From the NCBI RefSeq assembly GCF_900143625.1, contig NZ_FRFF01000106.1, positions 1 through 56,729 on the forward strand: a DNA stretch of 56,729 bases, in the 5' to 3' direction. Shown piece by piece: positions 9,134 through 19,477 of this stretch. Each line of letters starts with the position of its first letter. The stretch's first letter is position 1. The notes beneath the pieces are model-generated. The model was given only the letters and a program-made list of their open reading frames with translations. It was not told the origin of the DNA and did no database searches. Source of the DNA: Nocardiopsis sp. JB363 (GTDB taxonomy: Bacteria; Actinomycetota; Actinomycetes; Streptosporangiales; Streptosporangiaceae). Made by a program: the position numbers and the translations under genes.

Positions 9134-10275
9134 CAGGCGGCCCCGGTCAATCCGCGAGCGATGATCAGGCTCATGATCTCGTTGGTTCCTTCCAGGATTC
9201 GGTGCACCCTCAGGTCGCGCACGATCTTCTCAATTCCGTATTCGGCGAGATAGCCGTACCCCCCGTGCAGTTGGAGGGCGTGGTCGGCGACGGTGTAGCC
9301 GGCCTCCGTGGCGAACCGCTTGGCCATGGCGCACAGGTGCGCCGTGTCGGGATCACCGTTGTCCAGGGACGTGGCGGCCCGCCACAGCAGGGAGCGGGCG
9401 GCCTCCAGTTCGGTGGCCATCTCCGCCAGCCGGAAACGCAGTGCCTGGGCGTTGATGAGGGGGGTTCCGAAGGCCTCGCGTTCACCCAGGTAGGACACGG
9501 TGTCCTCCAAGGCTCGCCGGGCACCGCCCAGCGAGCAGGCGGCGATTCCGAGACGGCCGCCGTTGAGGCCGTTCATGGCGACGCGGAATCCCTCGCCCTC
9601 CGCGCCCAACCGCCGATCTTCGGGCAGGCGGACCTCGTCCAAGAGGACCTGGCGGGTGGGTTGGGCGTTCCAGCCCATCTTCGCCTCGTCGACCCCGAAG
9701 GACACCCCGGAGTCATCACGGTGCACGACGAACGCGGAGATGCCCGTGGCGCCGTCGCCGCCGGTGCGGGCCATGACCACGTACACCTCGGAGGCACCCG
9801 CCCCGGAGATGAACTGCTTGGTACCGGAGAGTACGTAGTCGTCGCCGTCCCGGACCGCGCGTGTGCTCAGGGCGGCGGCGTCGGAACCGGCCCCCGGTTC
9901 GGTCAGGCAGTAGCTGCCCAGGGTCCGCATGGTGCACAGGTCCGGCAGCCATCGGGCGCGCTGGGCGTCGTCGCCGTAGCGGTCGACCATCCAGGCGACC
10001 ATGTTGTGGATCGACAGGTACCCGGCAATGGACGGACACCCGGTGGCCAGCCCTTCGAAGACGAGGGCCCCGTCCATCCTGGTCAGGCCGGTTCCCCCGA
10101 ACTCCTCGGAGACGTAGAGACCGCCCATACCGAGTTCGGCGGCCTTGCGGAGCACGTCGACGGGGAAGTGCCTGGCCCGGTCCCACTCGACGGCGCGCGG
10201 TGCGAGGTGTTCGTCGGCGAACGCCCGCGCGGTCTCGGCGAGCGCGCGCTGTTCGTCGGTGCGGGCGGCGTTCAT
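9133..10275 (-). CDS. Acyl-CoA dehydrogenase, probable isobutyryl-CoA dehydrogenase
   Basis: FAD-dependent dehydrogenase of 380 residues. Family signatures are CLTEPGAGSDAA in the middle domain, TKQFISGAG, and the C-terminal block LQLHGGYGYLAEYGIEK, followed by RILEGTNEIM. Its position between mmsA and the hydrolase supports isobutyryl-CoA as substrate (first CoA step of valine degradation); specificity is not provable from sequence. The ATG at 10275 overlaps the mmsA stop by four bases, which fixes the start. A second, unlinked family member lies at 44.0 kb. Confidence 0.92.
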   Translation of the reverse strand: MNAARTDEQRALAETARAFADEHLAPRAVEWDRARHFPVDVLRKAAELGMGGLYVSEEFGGTGLTRMDGALVFEGLATGCPSIAGYLSIHNMVAWMVDRYGDDAQRARWLPDLCTMRTLGSYCLTEPGAGSDAAALSTRAVRDGDDYVLSGTKQFISGAGASEVYVVMARTGGDGATGISAFVVHRDDSGVSFGVDEAKMGWNAQPTRQVLLDEVRLPEDRRLGAEGEGFRVAMNGLNGGRLGIAACSLGGARRALEDTVSYLGEREAFGTPLINAQALRFRLAEMATELEAARSLLWRAATSLDNGDPDTAHLCAMAKRFATEAGYTVADHALQLHGGYGYLAEYGIEKIVRDLRVHRILEGTNEIMSLIIARGLTGAA

Positions 10276-11771
10276 CGGACGACCGGGATCGTGAACTCCG
10301 CGCCCTCCTTGACCCCGGAGAACCAACGCGAGGTGACGGTCTTGGTGCGGGTGTAGAAGCGGATCGAGTCCGGCCCGTGCTGGTTGAGGTCGCCGAAGCC
10401 GGACCGCTTCCAGCCACCGAAGGTGTGGTAGGCGATCGGCACCGGGATGGGCACGTTCACGCCGACCATTCCGGTGTTCACCCGGTGCGAGAAGTCGCGG
10501 GCGGTGTCGCCGTCGCGGGTGAAGATAGCGACCCCGTTGCCGTACTCGTGTTCGCTGGGCAGGCGCAGCGCCTCCTCGTAGTCGGCGGCGCGCACCACGC
10601 ACAGCACGGGGCCGAAGATCTCCTCCTGGTGGATCCGCATGTCGGGGGTGACCCGGTCGAACAGCGACGGGCCGGCGAAGAAGCCCTCCTCGTGACCGGG
10701 CACGGTGTGACCGCGACCGTCCACGACCAGTTCGGCGCCCTCCTCCACGCCGAGCGTGACGTAGTCGTCGACCCGCTGGAGGGCCTCGCGCGAGACCAGC
10801 GGACCGAAGTCCGCGTCGGGGTCGTCGGAGGCGCCCACCCTGAGCCCCGCGATACGTTCCTTGAGCTTGGCGACCAAGGCGTCGGCGATCTCCTCGCCCA
10901 CCGGGACCGCCACGGAGATCGCCATGCAGCGCTCACCGGCCGACCCGTACCCGGCCCCGATCAGCGCGTCCGCGACCTGGTCGAGATCAGCGTCGGGCAT
11001 GACGATCATGTGGTTCTTGGCGCCGCCGAAGCATTGGGCGCGCTTGCCGTGCGCGGTGGCCGTGGAATACACGTACTCCGCGATGGGGGTGGAGCCCACG
11101 AACCCCACGGCGGCGATCCGCGGGTCGGTGAGCAGGGTGTCCACGGCCTCCTTGTCGCCGTTGACCACGTTGAACACACCCGGGGGCAGCCCGGCCTCGA
11201 CGAACAGTTCCGCCAACATCGACGGCACCGACGGGTCGCGCTCCGAAGGCTTGAGAATGAACGCGTTACCGCAGGCCAGAGCGGGCGCGACCTTCCACAG
11301 CGGGATCATGGCGGGGAAGTTGAACGGGGTGATGCCGGCGACCACGCCCAGGGGCTGACGCATGGAGTGCACGTCGATGCCGGTACCGGCGTTGTCGGTG
11401 AACTCGCCCTTGACCAGGTGCGGGATGCCGGCGGCGAACTCCACCACCTCCAGACCGCGCTGGAGGTCACCGTGGGCGTCGGCGACGGTCTTGCCGTGTT
11501 CGGCGGACAGGGCCCGCGCGATGTTCTCCCGCTCGGTCTCGACCAGTTGCAGGAAGCGGAGCAGAACCCGGGCCCTGCGCTGGGGGCTCCAGGAGCCCCA
11601 CTCGACCTGTGCCTGCTCGGCGTCGGCGATGATCTGCTCGGTCTCGGCCCGGTCGGCCAGGGGCACCCGCGCCTGGACCCTTCCGGTGTTGGGGTCGTAG
11701 ACGTCACCGAAGACGCCCGATCGACCGCGGACCTTCCTGCCCTGCACGAAATGCGTCAGCTCGCTGACCAT
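10272..11771 (-). CDS. mmsA: Methylmalonate-semialdehyde dehydrogenase (CoA-acylating)
   Basis: ALDH-fold protein of 499 residues that converts methylmalonate semialdehyde, NAD and CoA to propionyl-CoA and CO2. The catalytic Cys282 is in GERCMAIS, and ITPFNFPAMIP lies in the cofactor site. FGGAKNH replaces the usual ELGGK of hydrolytic ALDHs, as expected for the CoA-dependent family. I chose the ATG at 11771 because GGAG lies nine bases before it; an ATG at 11786 would add five residues but has poor spacing. It is the first gene of the four-gene mms operon. A cobalamin riboswitch occupies the leader about 48 bases upstream. Confidence 0.94.
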   Translation of the reverse strand: MVSELTHFVQGRKVRGRSGVFGDVYDPNTGRVQARVPLADRAETEQIIADAEQAQVEWGSWSPQRRARVLLRFLQLVETERENIARALSAEHGKTVADAHGDLQRGLEVVEFAAGIPHLVKGEFTDNAGTGIDVHSMRQPLGVVAGITPFNFPAMIPLWKVAPALACGNAFILKPSERDPSVPSMLAELFVEAGLPPGVFNVVNGDKEAVDTLLTDPRIAAVGFVGSTPIAEYVYSTATAHGKRAQCFGGAKNHMIVMPDADLDQVADALIGAGYGSAGERCMAISVAVPVGEEIADALVAKLKERIAGLRVGASDDPDADFGPLVSREALQRVDDYVTLGVEEGAELVVDGRGHTVPGHEEGFFAGPSLFDRVTPDMRIHQEEIFGPVLCVVRAADYEEALRLPSEHEYGNGVAIFTRDGDTARDFSHRVNTGMVGVNVPIPVPIAYHTFGGWKRSGFGDLNQHGPDSIRFYTRTKTVTSRWFSGVKEGAEFTIPVVR

Positions 11772-11819
11772 ACGTGTTCGCTCCATCCTCGTGGATCACA
11801 CGGTTCCTTGGCCGCGGGC

Positions 11820-11909
11820 GGTGACCTGACTTCCGGGGTCCTCCCCCGGTCACAGTGGCGGGACCGCGCCGGACTCGCACCGGCTTCCCCGCTCCGCGGT
11901 GGGGTCACC
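11820..11909 (-). promoter_or_regulatory. Cobalamin (B12) riboswitch, compact form
   Basis: Read on the minus strand, the region matches the conserved B12 core seen in streptomycetes. GGGAAGCCGGTGCGAGTCC is followed by GGCGCGGTCCCGCCACTGTGA, split here as GGCGCGGTCCCGC and CACTGTGA. The block ends with GGAAGTCAGG. The closing P1 stem is perfect: GGTGACC at 11909-11903 with GGTCACC at 11826-11820. The peripheral stems (GGGG..CCCC) are short, giving about 90 nucleotides. It can only serve the mms operon, as the gene on the other side is divergent. I cannot tell from sequence whether ligand turns expression off (the usual case) or on. Confidence 0.9.
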
Positions 11910-11951
11910 ATATAGTTTGATGTCCTAGTAAATCCAGACCCATGCGCCCGG

Positions 11952-11957
11952 TAGGCT
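11952..11957 (+). promoter_or_regulatory. Possible -10 hexamer for a leaderless transcript
   Basis: TAGGCT ends nine bases before the GTG at 11967, the layout of a leaderless or nearly leaderless actinobacterial promoter. No clear -35 box is visible. Confidence 0.4.
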
Positions 11958-11966
11958 CTGCGATCT

Positions 11967-13644
<1,678 letters not shown>

Positions 13645-13696
13645 TTTTTTCCGTGTTTGCCGGACACCGGGCGATCACCGTCTGTAGTTTCCTGTC

Positions 13697-14590
13697 ATGC
13701 CCGGATTCGAACACGAGCTTCAAGTACGCCTGCTCCAGAACAGGCCTGAGCTCGTCCCCCTCATGCTCCGCGACACCCTCGGCTTCCCCGTACCCGACTT
13801 CGCCCACGCGGAGCTCGGCTGCGGTGACCACACCAGGTTGAAGCCGAAGCCGTTCAAGTCGGACAACGTGGTCATTCTGTACGACGAGAGCGGTCGCAAA
13901 GTACTCGCCATCATTTCGGAGGTCCAACAAGGCAAGGATGACGACAAGCCCTACACATGGCCCCTGTACCTGGCCACCGTGCGTGAACAGTTGCGCTGCC
14001 CCGTACGCCTGATGGTCGTTTGTCCGGACATCGGCACCGAACGATGGGCGCGCCGCCCCATCGAACTCGAGACCGGCGGCGCCACTCTCAGGCCGGCGGT
14101 CCTCGGTCCCAGCAACACCCCGTACATCGACGACCTGGAGAAGGCACGGGCCCTCCCAGAACTGGCCGTACTCTCGGCTGCGGCCCATGGGTCGCACCTG
14201 CCGGTCCTCAAAGCAGCCGAAGCCGCTCTGGACAAGCTGCCCGAACACACCCAACTTCTTTACAATGACTACATCGAGTCGAAGCTGAACGCTGCGGCAC
14301 GGAAAATGTGGGAGGACCTGATGGCGACCGGCACCTACGAGTGGCAGAGCGACTTCGCCCGCAAGTACGTCGGCCAAGGCCGTGAGGAAGGCCGTGAAGA
14401 AGGCCGTGAAGAGGGTCGTGCGGAAGGCAAGCAGGAAACGCTGATCCGTTTCTTGGAAGCCACCTCGGCGACCATCAGCCTCGACTCACGTCGACGCATC
14501 GAGGAGTGCGACGACGTCGCCCGGCTCGATGACTGGCTGGACAAGGCCTTCAAGTCCAAGGTCTCCGACGCCGACGAGCTCTTCGACTGA
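13697..14590 (+). CDS. Rpn/PD-(D/E)XK-like protein with REEG repeats
   Basis: Protein of 297 residues. Residues about 55-80 (SDNVVILYD then VLAIISEVQQGKD) resemble the PD-(D/E)XK nuclease core of Rpn/transposase-like families, with Glu in EVQ as candidate metal ligand. Residues about 225-245 are a charged GREEG repeat encoded by 12-bp direct repeats near 14378-14420. Such repeats often end Rpn-like proteins and form a helical tail. Similar proteins are scattered in actinobacterial genomes, but their function is unknown to me. It is monocistronic, converging on the STAND gene across a shared terminator. Codon use is native. Confidence 0.6.
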   Translation: MPGFEHELQVRLLQNRPELVPLMLRDTLGFPVPDFAHAELGCGDHTRLKPKPFKSDNVVILYDESGRKVLAIISEVQQGKDDDKPYTWPLYLATVREQLRCPVRLMVVCPDIGTERWARRPIELETGGATLRPAVLGPSNTPYIDDLEKARALPELAVLSAAAHGSHLPVLKAAEAALDKLPEHTQLLYNDYIESKLNAAARKMWEDLMATGTYEWQSDFARKYVGQGREEGREEGREEGRAEGKQETLIRFLEATSATISLDSRRRIEECDDVARLDDWLDKAFKSKVSDADELFD

Positions 14591-14597
14591 TCTCTCG

Positions 14598-14624
14598 CGG
14601 CCGGGTCCGGTTCAGGCCCGGCCG
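14598..14624. terminator. Bidirectional terminator between convergent genes
   Basis: CGGCCGGG at 14598-14605 pairs with CCCGGCCG at 14617-14624. The hairpin overlaps the last codons of the minus-strand STAND gene and follows the Rpn-like gene. Confidence 0.75.
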
Positions 14625-16816
14625 TCGAGCTTCTCCCGAACGCGGCGGGCGGCCCCGACCGCGCCCACCAGCTCGAAGACCTCCAACGCCTGTCCCCACC
14701 GTTCCCGTGGGTTCCGGCCCAGCTCACCGAGGCGTTCCAGGACCTTGCCCGCCTGGTAGGCGCGGTCGGCCGTGACGAACCGTTCCAAGGCCTCCTCCAA
14801 GAGCCCGACCGCCTGGTCGGGGTGTTCCTCGGCGATGACGCGCGCCTGGTTGACCAGGAGCTTGCCCTCGTTGGCGTGGTCCCGCCGGCGCGAGGCCGCG
14901 TGCTCCCGGAAGAACGACAGCGACGTCCGGTAGTACTCCAGGGCCCGCTGGGGTTCCTCGGCCAGAAGCGCCACGTCGCCCATGTGCATGTGGTGCAGCC
15001 CGAGCGCCTTGGGGCGGGTGTGGTCGAGCAGCGGCAGCGACTCCTCCAGGTGGGCGCGGGCGGCGCCCACGTCACCTTCACGGCGTCCCAGGATCCCCAG
15101 CCACTCCAGGGCCGCCCCTTGGCCGCGCGGGTCCGCCCCATCGCCGCGAGCCGCCGCCAGCGAGCGTTCCAGGCATGTGCGCGCCTCGGTCAGGCGTCCC
15201 TGTCCGAGCATCGCCTCGCCTCGCTGGGCCAGTACCCGGGCCAGGGCATCGTCGTTCCCCTCGGCGTCGCGTTCGGCCAGGGCCAGCAGGGTGAGCCGCT
15301 CGTCGACGCGCCCGTTGGCGGTGAAGTAGCCGTTGGTGGCCTCCGCCATTCGCCAGGCGTAACCCGGTTCGGGACGGGTGCCCTGCCAGACTCGGCCCGA
15401 GCGTTGGACGAAGGCCAGGATGGCGTCCATGTTCGCCTCGAACCACTCGTCGGGGCTCGGAACGCCCGGCGTCTGTCGGGCACTGCGTTCACGCACGTGG
15501 CGCCGGTGTTCGAGCCAGGCGTCGAGGTCCACGGAACCGGCTTCGCGTTTGGTGGCCGCAAAGTCCGGGAGAGAGCAGGGCGCCTCCGCCCGGTACAGGT
15601 CGCTCACCCGCCAGCGGTCGGTGCGCACCTTGTCGGCGGCGACGGCGCCGAACAGGTAGTAGTCGGCGAAGCGCCGGTGGACCTCCCGGCGTTCGGCTGG
15701 CTCCTCACCCTCGGCGACCAGCCGCGCGTGTTCGTAGGTGAGGTCCTCCATGACGTAACGGCCCGCCCAGTCCACCTTGACCAGACTGCGGCGCAGGAGC
15801 ACGTCCAGGGCCTTGTCGCCCTGGTCCGCGTCCCCGGGGAAGACCGCTCGGGCGAGCCAACGGTCGAAGTCACGGGTGGGATGCACCCCCAGGGCCCGGT
15901 ACAGCAGTCGGGCGTCGGGGTCGAGTTCCCGGTAGAACACGTCGAAGACGGCGGCCGGGCGGGTGGCGGTCCGGGCGGCCTCCTCCAAGTGGGCGAGTCG
16001 ACCCGTGTCCTCCATCCGGGCCACCAGGTCGGCGATGGCGAGTGCGGGTTCGTCGCTGAGCAGGCCACCGGTGTGCCCGGCCAGCAGCGGCACCCCGGCG
16101 CACAGCCGGACCAGCCGGGTGAAGGCCTCGGGTTCACGGACCGGGCGCTCGTCGCCGATCAGGTCTCGAAGGAGCTCTTCGACGGCCTCGTCCCCGAGAG
16201 GCCCCAACGGTGCGACCACGGGGCGGCGTTGGGCCAACCCGGGCACGGGCTCACGGCTGGTGACGACCACCACCATGCCCGCCAGGTCGGACAGGAACGG
16301 CTGGACCTGGGCGGCGGTGCGCACGTCGTCGAGGAGCACCACCACGGGCTGTTCGGCGATCTCCCGGTGGAACCGGTTGAGCTTGCCCTGGAGGGTGCCG
16401 AGTCCGGGTGCGTCGGTGTCCACTCCGACCGCGTGCAGGTACTGGTCGCAGAGTTCCTCGATGCCGCGTCCCTGGCCCTCACCGGGGTCGCCGCCGCAGG
16501 CCACGGCGAGCTGAGCGTGACCGAAACGGCGCCGGTTCCGCAGGATCCAGGTGAGCGCGGTGGTGGTCTTACCGATGCCGGGCGGTCCGACCAGGTTGAG
16601 CAGCAGGCTCTGTTCGGACTCCAGGGCGTGGTCGAGGTGGGCGTCGAGCCCGGCCAGTTCGTCGGTGCGGTTCTGGAAGAGGGTGGTCTCGCGCTGGGGG
16701 ACGATCCGGATGGCCTTCGCGGCGCGCTGGTGCAGGTCCATCGAGGCGTGCACCACGCCCGCCTGGATGTGGACGCCTTGATTGTGGCCGTGGGAGGTGT
16801 TGTATGTGCCGCTCAC
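14612..16816 (-). CDS. STAND NTPase (NB-ARC-like) with TPR repeats
   Basis: Protein of 734 residues from a GTG at 16816 preceded by GGATGGGG. A short N-terminal segment, GVHIQAGVVH, resembles the motif that often precedes NB-ARC domains in actinobacterial STAND proteins. The P-loop GPPGIGKTT is at 77-85 with Lys83, and Walker B is VVVLLDDV near 145. Residues about 480-734 are helical pairs of TPR type (QRGEAMLGQGRLTEA and similar). There is no SARP or LuxR DNA-binding domain, so it differs from AfsR. STAND proteins act as switchable signal hubs, sometimes in phage defence; no effector domain is obvious here. Confidence 0.85.
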   Translation of the reverse strand: MSGTYNTSHGHNQGVHIQAGVVHASMDLHQRAAKAIRIVPQRETTLFQNRTDELAGLDAHLDHALESEQSLLLNLVGPPGIGKTTTALTWILRNRRRFGHAQLAVACGGDPGEGQGRGIEELCDQYLHAVGVDTDAPGLGTLQGKLNRFHREIAEQPVVVLLDDVRTAAQVQPFLSDLAGMVVVVTSREPVPGLAQRRPVVAPLGPLGDEAVEELLRDLIGDERPVREPEAFTRLVRLCAGVPLLAGHTGGLLSDEPALAIADLVARMEDTGRLAHLEEAARTATRPAAVFDVFYRELDPDARLLYRALGVHPTRDFDRWLARAVFPGDADQGDKALDVLLRRSLVKVDWAGRYVMEDLTYEHARLVAEGEEPAERREVHRRFADYYLFGAVAADKVRTDRWRVSDLYRAEAPCSLPDFAATKREAGSVDLDAWLEHRRHVRERSARQTPGVPSPDEWFEANMDAILAFVQRSGRVWQGTRPEPGYAWRMAEATNGYFTANGRVDERLTLLALAERDAEGNDDALARVLAQRGEAMLGQGRLTEARTCLERSLAAARGDGADPRGQGAALEWLGILGRREGDVGAARAHLEESLPLLDHTRPKALGLHHMHMGDVALLAEEPQRALEYYRTSLSFFREHAASRRRDHANEGKLLVNQARVIAEEHPDQAVGLLEEALERFVTADRAYQAGKVLERLGELGRNPRERWGQALEVFELVGAVGAARRVREKLDGRA

Positions 16817-16985
16817 AGCGCCCCATCCTGACCGAGAAGGCCCGCACCCACCAGCCCCACAGGTCAGGACGGATTGTCCGGTACCGGTCACGGTGCGTTC
16901 CCGGCCGCCGGTTCCGGGCCGGGTGAACGCCGCCATGCGCACGGTCAGCTGAGGTGTGAGCGCCGTGTGCATGGCGGCCGGTGGC

Positions 16986-17579
16986 TCAGCTCCCCAGGGT
17001 GCGGAGCATCCGGTGTGCCTCGTCCATGCGATGCGGGTAGGCATCCGGGCTGTCGGCGAGTTTCATGGCGGTGAGTTCACAGGCCATGGCGGTGTGCGCG
17101 GCCAGGACCGCGGTGGTCTCCTCCGCTCCCGCGTCGACGAGGGCCCCGGCGAGGCGAAGCGCCCGTTGCTGGCGGGTGAGCAGGTAGCGGGAACGCAGGT
17201 CCACGCTCTCCCGAAGCAGACGGACCAGGACCGCCGAGTGTGCCGGGGACAGGGACGCGTAGGGCCGGGCGACGGCGCCGGCTTCCCGGAGCAGACCGAT
17301 CGCCGCCGCGAGGTCGGTGCCGAGGGTGCGTCCGGCCTTGTCCCGAACATAGGCGCACATGTGGTCCACCTCGGCGGCGTCGTCGGCGAAGAGGACCTGT
17401 TGCTTGTCGCCGAAGTACCGGAAGAAGGTGGTCCGACCGACCTCGGCCCGTTCGGCGATGGCCGCGACGGTCACGTTGTCGAATCCGTGTTCGGAGAAGA
17501 GTTGGAAGGCGGCTGACACGATCATGGCTCGCGCCTTACGTCGTTTGCGCGCGTGGAGCGTGTCCGGGGGGTGTTGCAT
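16986..17579 (-). CDS. TetR-family transcriptional regulator
   Basis: Regulator of 197 residues with an N-terminal TetR helix-turn-helix at residues about 18-62 (FDNVTVAAIAERAEVGRTT then FFRYFGDKQQ). The C-terminal ligand domain is not assignable. Its target is unclear: the gene upstream is the STAND gene in tandem orientation on the far side, and the divergent neighbour is the BNR-repeat gene across a 504-base gap. A GGGACC/GGTCCC inverted repeat in that gap may be its operator. Confidence 0.9.
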   Translation of the reverse strand: MQHPPDTLHARKRRKARAMIVSAAFQLFSEHGFDNVTVAAIAERAEVGRTTFFRYFGDKQQVLFADDAAEVDHMCAYVRDKAGRTLGTDLAAAIGLLREAGAVARPYASLSPAHSAVLVRLLRESVDLRSRYLLTRQQRALRLAGALVDAGAEETTAVLAAHTAMACELTAMKLADSPDAYPHRMDEAHRMLRTLGS

Positions 17580-18083
17580 GAGGCGACCCTATCGATGGGA
17601 ACTCGGTGCTGATCGGTACGCGGGACCGTCCATAGGGACAGTGGTCCCGAAACGGACCGAGAGCCCGAGAGAGCGGGAAGTCGTCCGGGTTGTTGAAGTG
17701 GTGGGATACGACCGGCGACCGTGGGCCTGGGGGAGCTTCGGGTAACCGCCGGTTGGCCCGGGATTTTATTGCAAAGAGGTAGGGGACTGACAACCGCCTT
17801 CCACTAACCGGTGAACCCCTGCCCGGAAAGGGTTCCCCCCTGGCGTAAGTTATGCCTCCCAGGAGTGCCCTTTTCCCACGAGCTCCACGGCGCCTCGGAT
17901 AAAACACCGAGGGAAAACCGTTCGGGTTCCTACCTATTAACTTTCCGAGACATCCGGAACCCCTACACACGGCACAATCGGTCCTCCGCCGACATCTATC
18001 GGACACCCGTTCACCGCCGGTCGTTCCCCGATTGTCGGCGCCCCGTGCCACAGTGGAGATATCCATCACACTTGGGGTTCGAC
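17580..18083. other. 504-base intergenic region with inverted repeats
   Basis: No convincing gene. It must hold divergent promoters for the TetR and BNR-repeat genes. GGGACC at 17622-17627 and GGTCCC at 17643-17648 form a spaced inverted repeat near the TetR start (possible operator). GAACCC at 17813-17818 and GGGTTC at 17830-17835 form a small hairpin. The half nearest the BNR gene is less GC-rich than its surroundings. Confidence 0.5.
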
Positions 18084-19187
18084 ATGGCATATCTCCTGGT
18101 CATAGGCACACGCAAGGGGCTGTTCACCGCGCGCAGCGAGAACCGGCGCACGTGGGAGCTGACCGGTCCGCACCGACTCGACGAAGCCGACGACGCCGGG
18201 ATGAGCCCGGTGTACACCGTGGGCATCAATCCGCGCTCGGGACGCCTGCTCGCCGGCACCGAGAGCTGGCACTTCGGTCCCAGCGTCTGGCACAGCGACG
18301 ATCTCGGCGCCACATGGTCCGAACCCGCGGAGGCTCCGATCCGCTTCCCCGAGGACACCGAGGCCTCGCTCACCCGCGCCTGGCAGTTCGCGTTCGGGGA
18401 GGAGGCCGACACCGTCTACGCCGGGGTGGAACCACACGCACTGTTCCGCTCCACCGACGGTGGCGACAGCTTCACCCTGGTCAGGGCTCTGTGGGATCAC
18501 CCCCACCGGGCCGAATGGTTCCCCGGCGCGGGTGGCGGCGCGATCCACACGATCCTGCCCGGCACGATCGGCGCCGGCGAACGCTCACCCGAGGCCATCA
18601 CCGTGGCCATGTCCACGGGTGGTGTTTACCAGAGTGCCGACTCGGGCGCGAGTTGGGCGCCGGCCAATCGGGGTATCTCCGCCGGGTTCCTCCCAGGCGA
18701 GGAGCCCGAGTACGGCCAGTGCGTGCACAAGGTGGCCATGGCCCCGGACGGTTCGTTCTACGCGCAGAACCACCACGGGGTCTACCGCAGTTCCTCCCCG
18801 GCCACCGAGGGGTGGAGCCGGATCAAGTCGGGTCTGCCCACCGACTTCGGCTTCGCGGTGGTCGCCCACCCGCACCGACCGGAGTCCGCGCTCAACTTCC
18901 CGGTGGTGAGTCAGGATGTGCACCTGCCACCGGACAACCGGTTGGGCGTCTACCGCACCGACGACTCCGGAGCCACCTGGCGGGCGATCGACGCCGGTCT
19001 GCCACGGGACCCCTACTTCGGGATCGTGCTGCGCGACGCGGCCTGCACCGACGGCGCCGACGTGCCCGGCTTCTACTTCGGCACCCGCAACGGCGACGTG
19101 TACGCGGCCACGGACGACGGCGAACGTTGGCACCAGGTCGCCGCCCACCTGCCCGACGTGTTGTGCGTGCGCGCGGCGGAGGTGTGA
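18084..19187 (+). CDS. BNR/sialidase-like beta-propeller protein
   Basis: Protein of 367 residues made of repeated SxDxGxxW Asp-box-like motifs: SDDLGATW, STDGGDSF, SADSGASW, TDDSGATW, and ATDDGERW near the end. This pattern marks a BNR-repeat beta-propeller as in sialidases and photosystem assembly factors. No signal peptide is present, so it is cytoplasmic and unlikely to be a secreted sialidase. The start MAYLLVIGTRKGL is favoured over a long in-frame upstream extension of non-native composition. The gene for a MoaD-like protein begins two bases after its stop, which implies a joint function. Confidence 0.82.
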   Translation: MAYLLVIGTRKGLFTARSENRRTWELTGPHRLDEADDAGMSPVYTVGINPRSGRLLAGTESWHFGPSVWHSDDLGATWSEPAEAPIRFPEDTEASLTRAWQFAFGEEADTVYAGVEPHALFRSTDGGDSFTLVRALWDHPHRAEWFPGAGGGAIHTILPGTIGAGERSPEAITVAMSTGGVYQSADSGASWAPANRGISAGFLPGEEPEYGQCVHKVAMAPDGSFYAQNHHGVYRSSSPATEGWSRIKSGLPTDFGFAVVAHPHRPESALNFPVVSQDVHLPPDNRLGVYRTDDSGATWRAIDAGLPRDPYFGIVLRDAACTDGADVPGFYFGTRNGDVYAATDDGERWHQVAAHLPDVLCVRAAEV

Positions 19188-19188
19188 G

Positions 19189-19473
19189 ATGTGGGTGACC
19201 GTACACCTGCCGGGGCTGCTGCGCTCCGACGCCGACGGGGCCGCACACGTGCCCTTGGAGGTCAGGGACGCCGCGGTGCTGCGCGGGGTGCTGGACGCGC
19301 TGACCGACCGTCATCCGGGGTTGGACCGGAGGATCCGGGACGATCGAGGGGAGCTGCGCCGGTACGTGAACGTGTTCGTGGACAAGGACGAGTGCCGTGC
19401 GATGGGCGGATTGGACGCCCCCGTCCACGAGGGCGCCGACGTGCGGTTACTGCCCTCCGTGGCCGGTGGTTGA
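19189..19473 (+). CDS. MoaD/ThiS-family ubiquitin-fold protein
   Basis: Protein of 94 residues in the ubiquitin-like sulfur-carrier family. Features seen are the N-terminal strand VTVHLPGLLR, the central segment LRRYVNVFVDKDECR, and the C-terminal LLPSVAGG ending in Gly-Gly, which in MoaD, ThiS and CysO is adenylated and thiocarboxylated. It starts two bases after the propeller gene and is surely cotranscribed. No molybdopterin or thiamine genes are near, so a partner-specific sulfur carrier is more likely than MoaD proper. Confidence 0.8.
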   Translation: MWVTVHLPGLLRSDADGAAHVPLEVRDAAVLRGVLDALTDRHPGLDRRIRDDRGELRRYVNVFVDKDECRAMGGLDAPVHEGADVRLLPSVAGG

Positions 19474-19477
19474 ACTC

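Noticed and set aside
17536..18090. Minus-strand open frame in the 17.6-18.1 kb gap (184 codons)
   Set aside because: It overlaps the TetR start, lacks any family features and has Arg/Pro-rich shadow-like composition.
18084..19187. Secreted sialidase as name for the propeller protein
   Set aside because: There is no signal peptide and no sialidase active-site pattern; only Asp-box-like repeats are shared.
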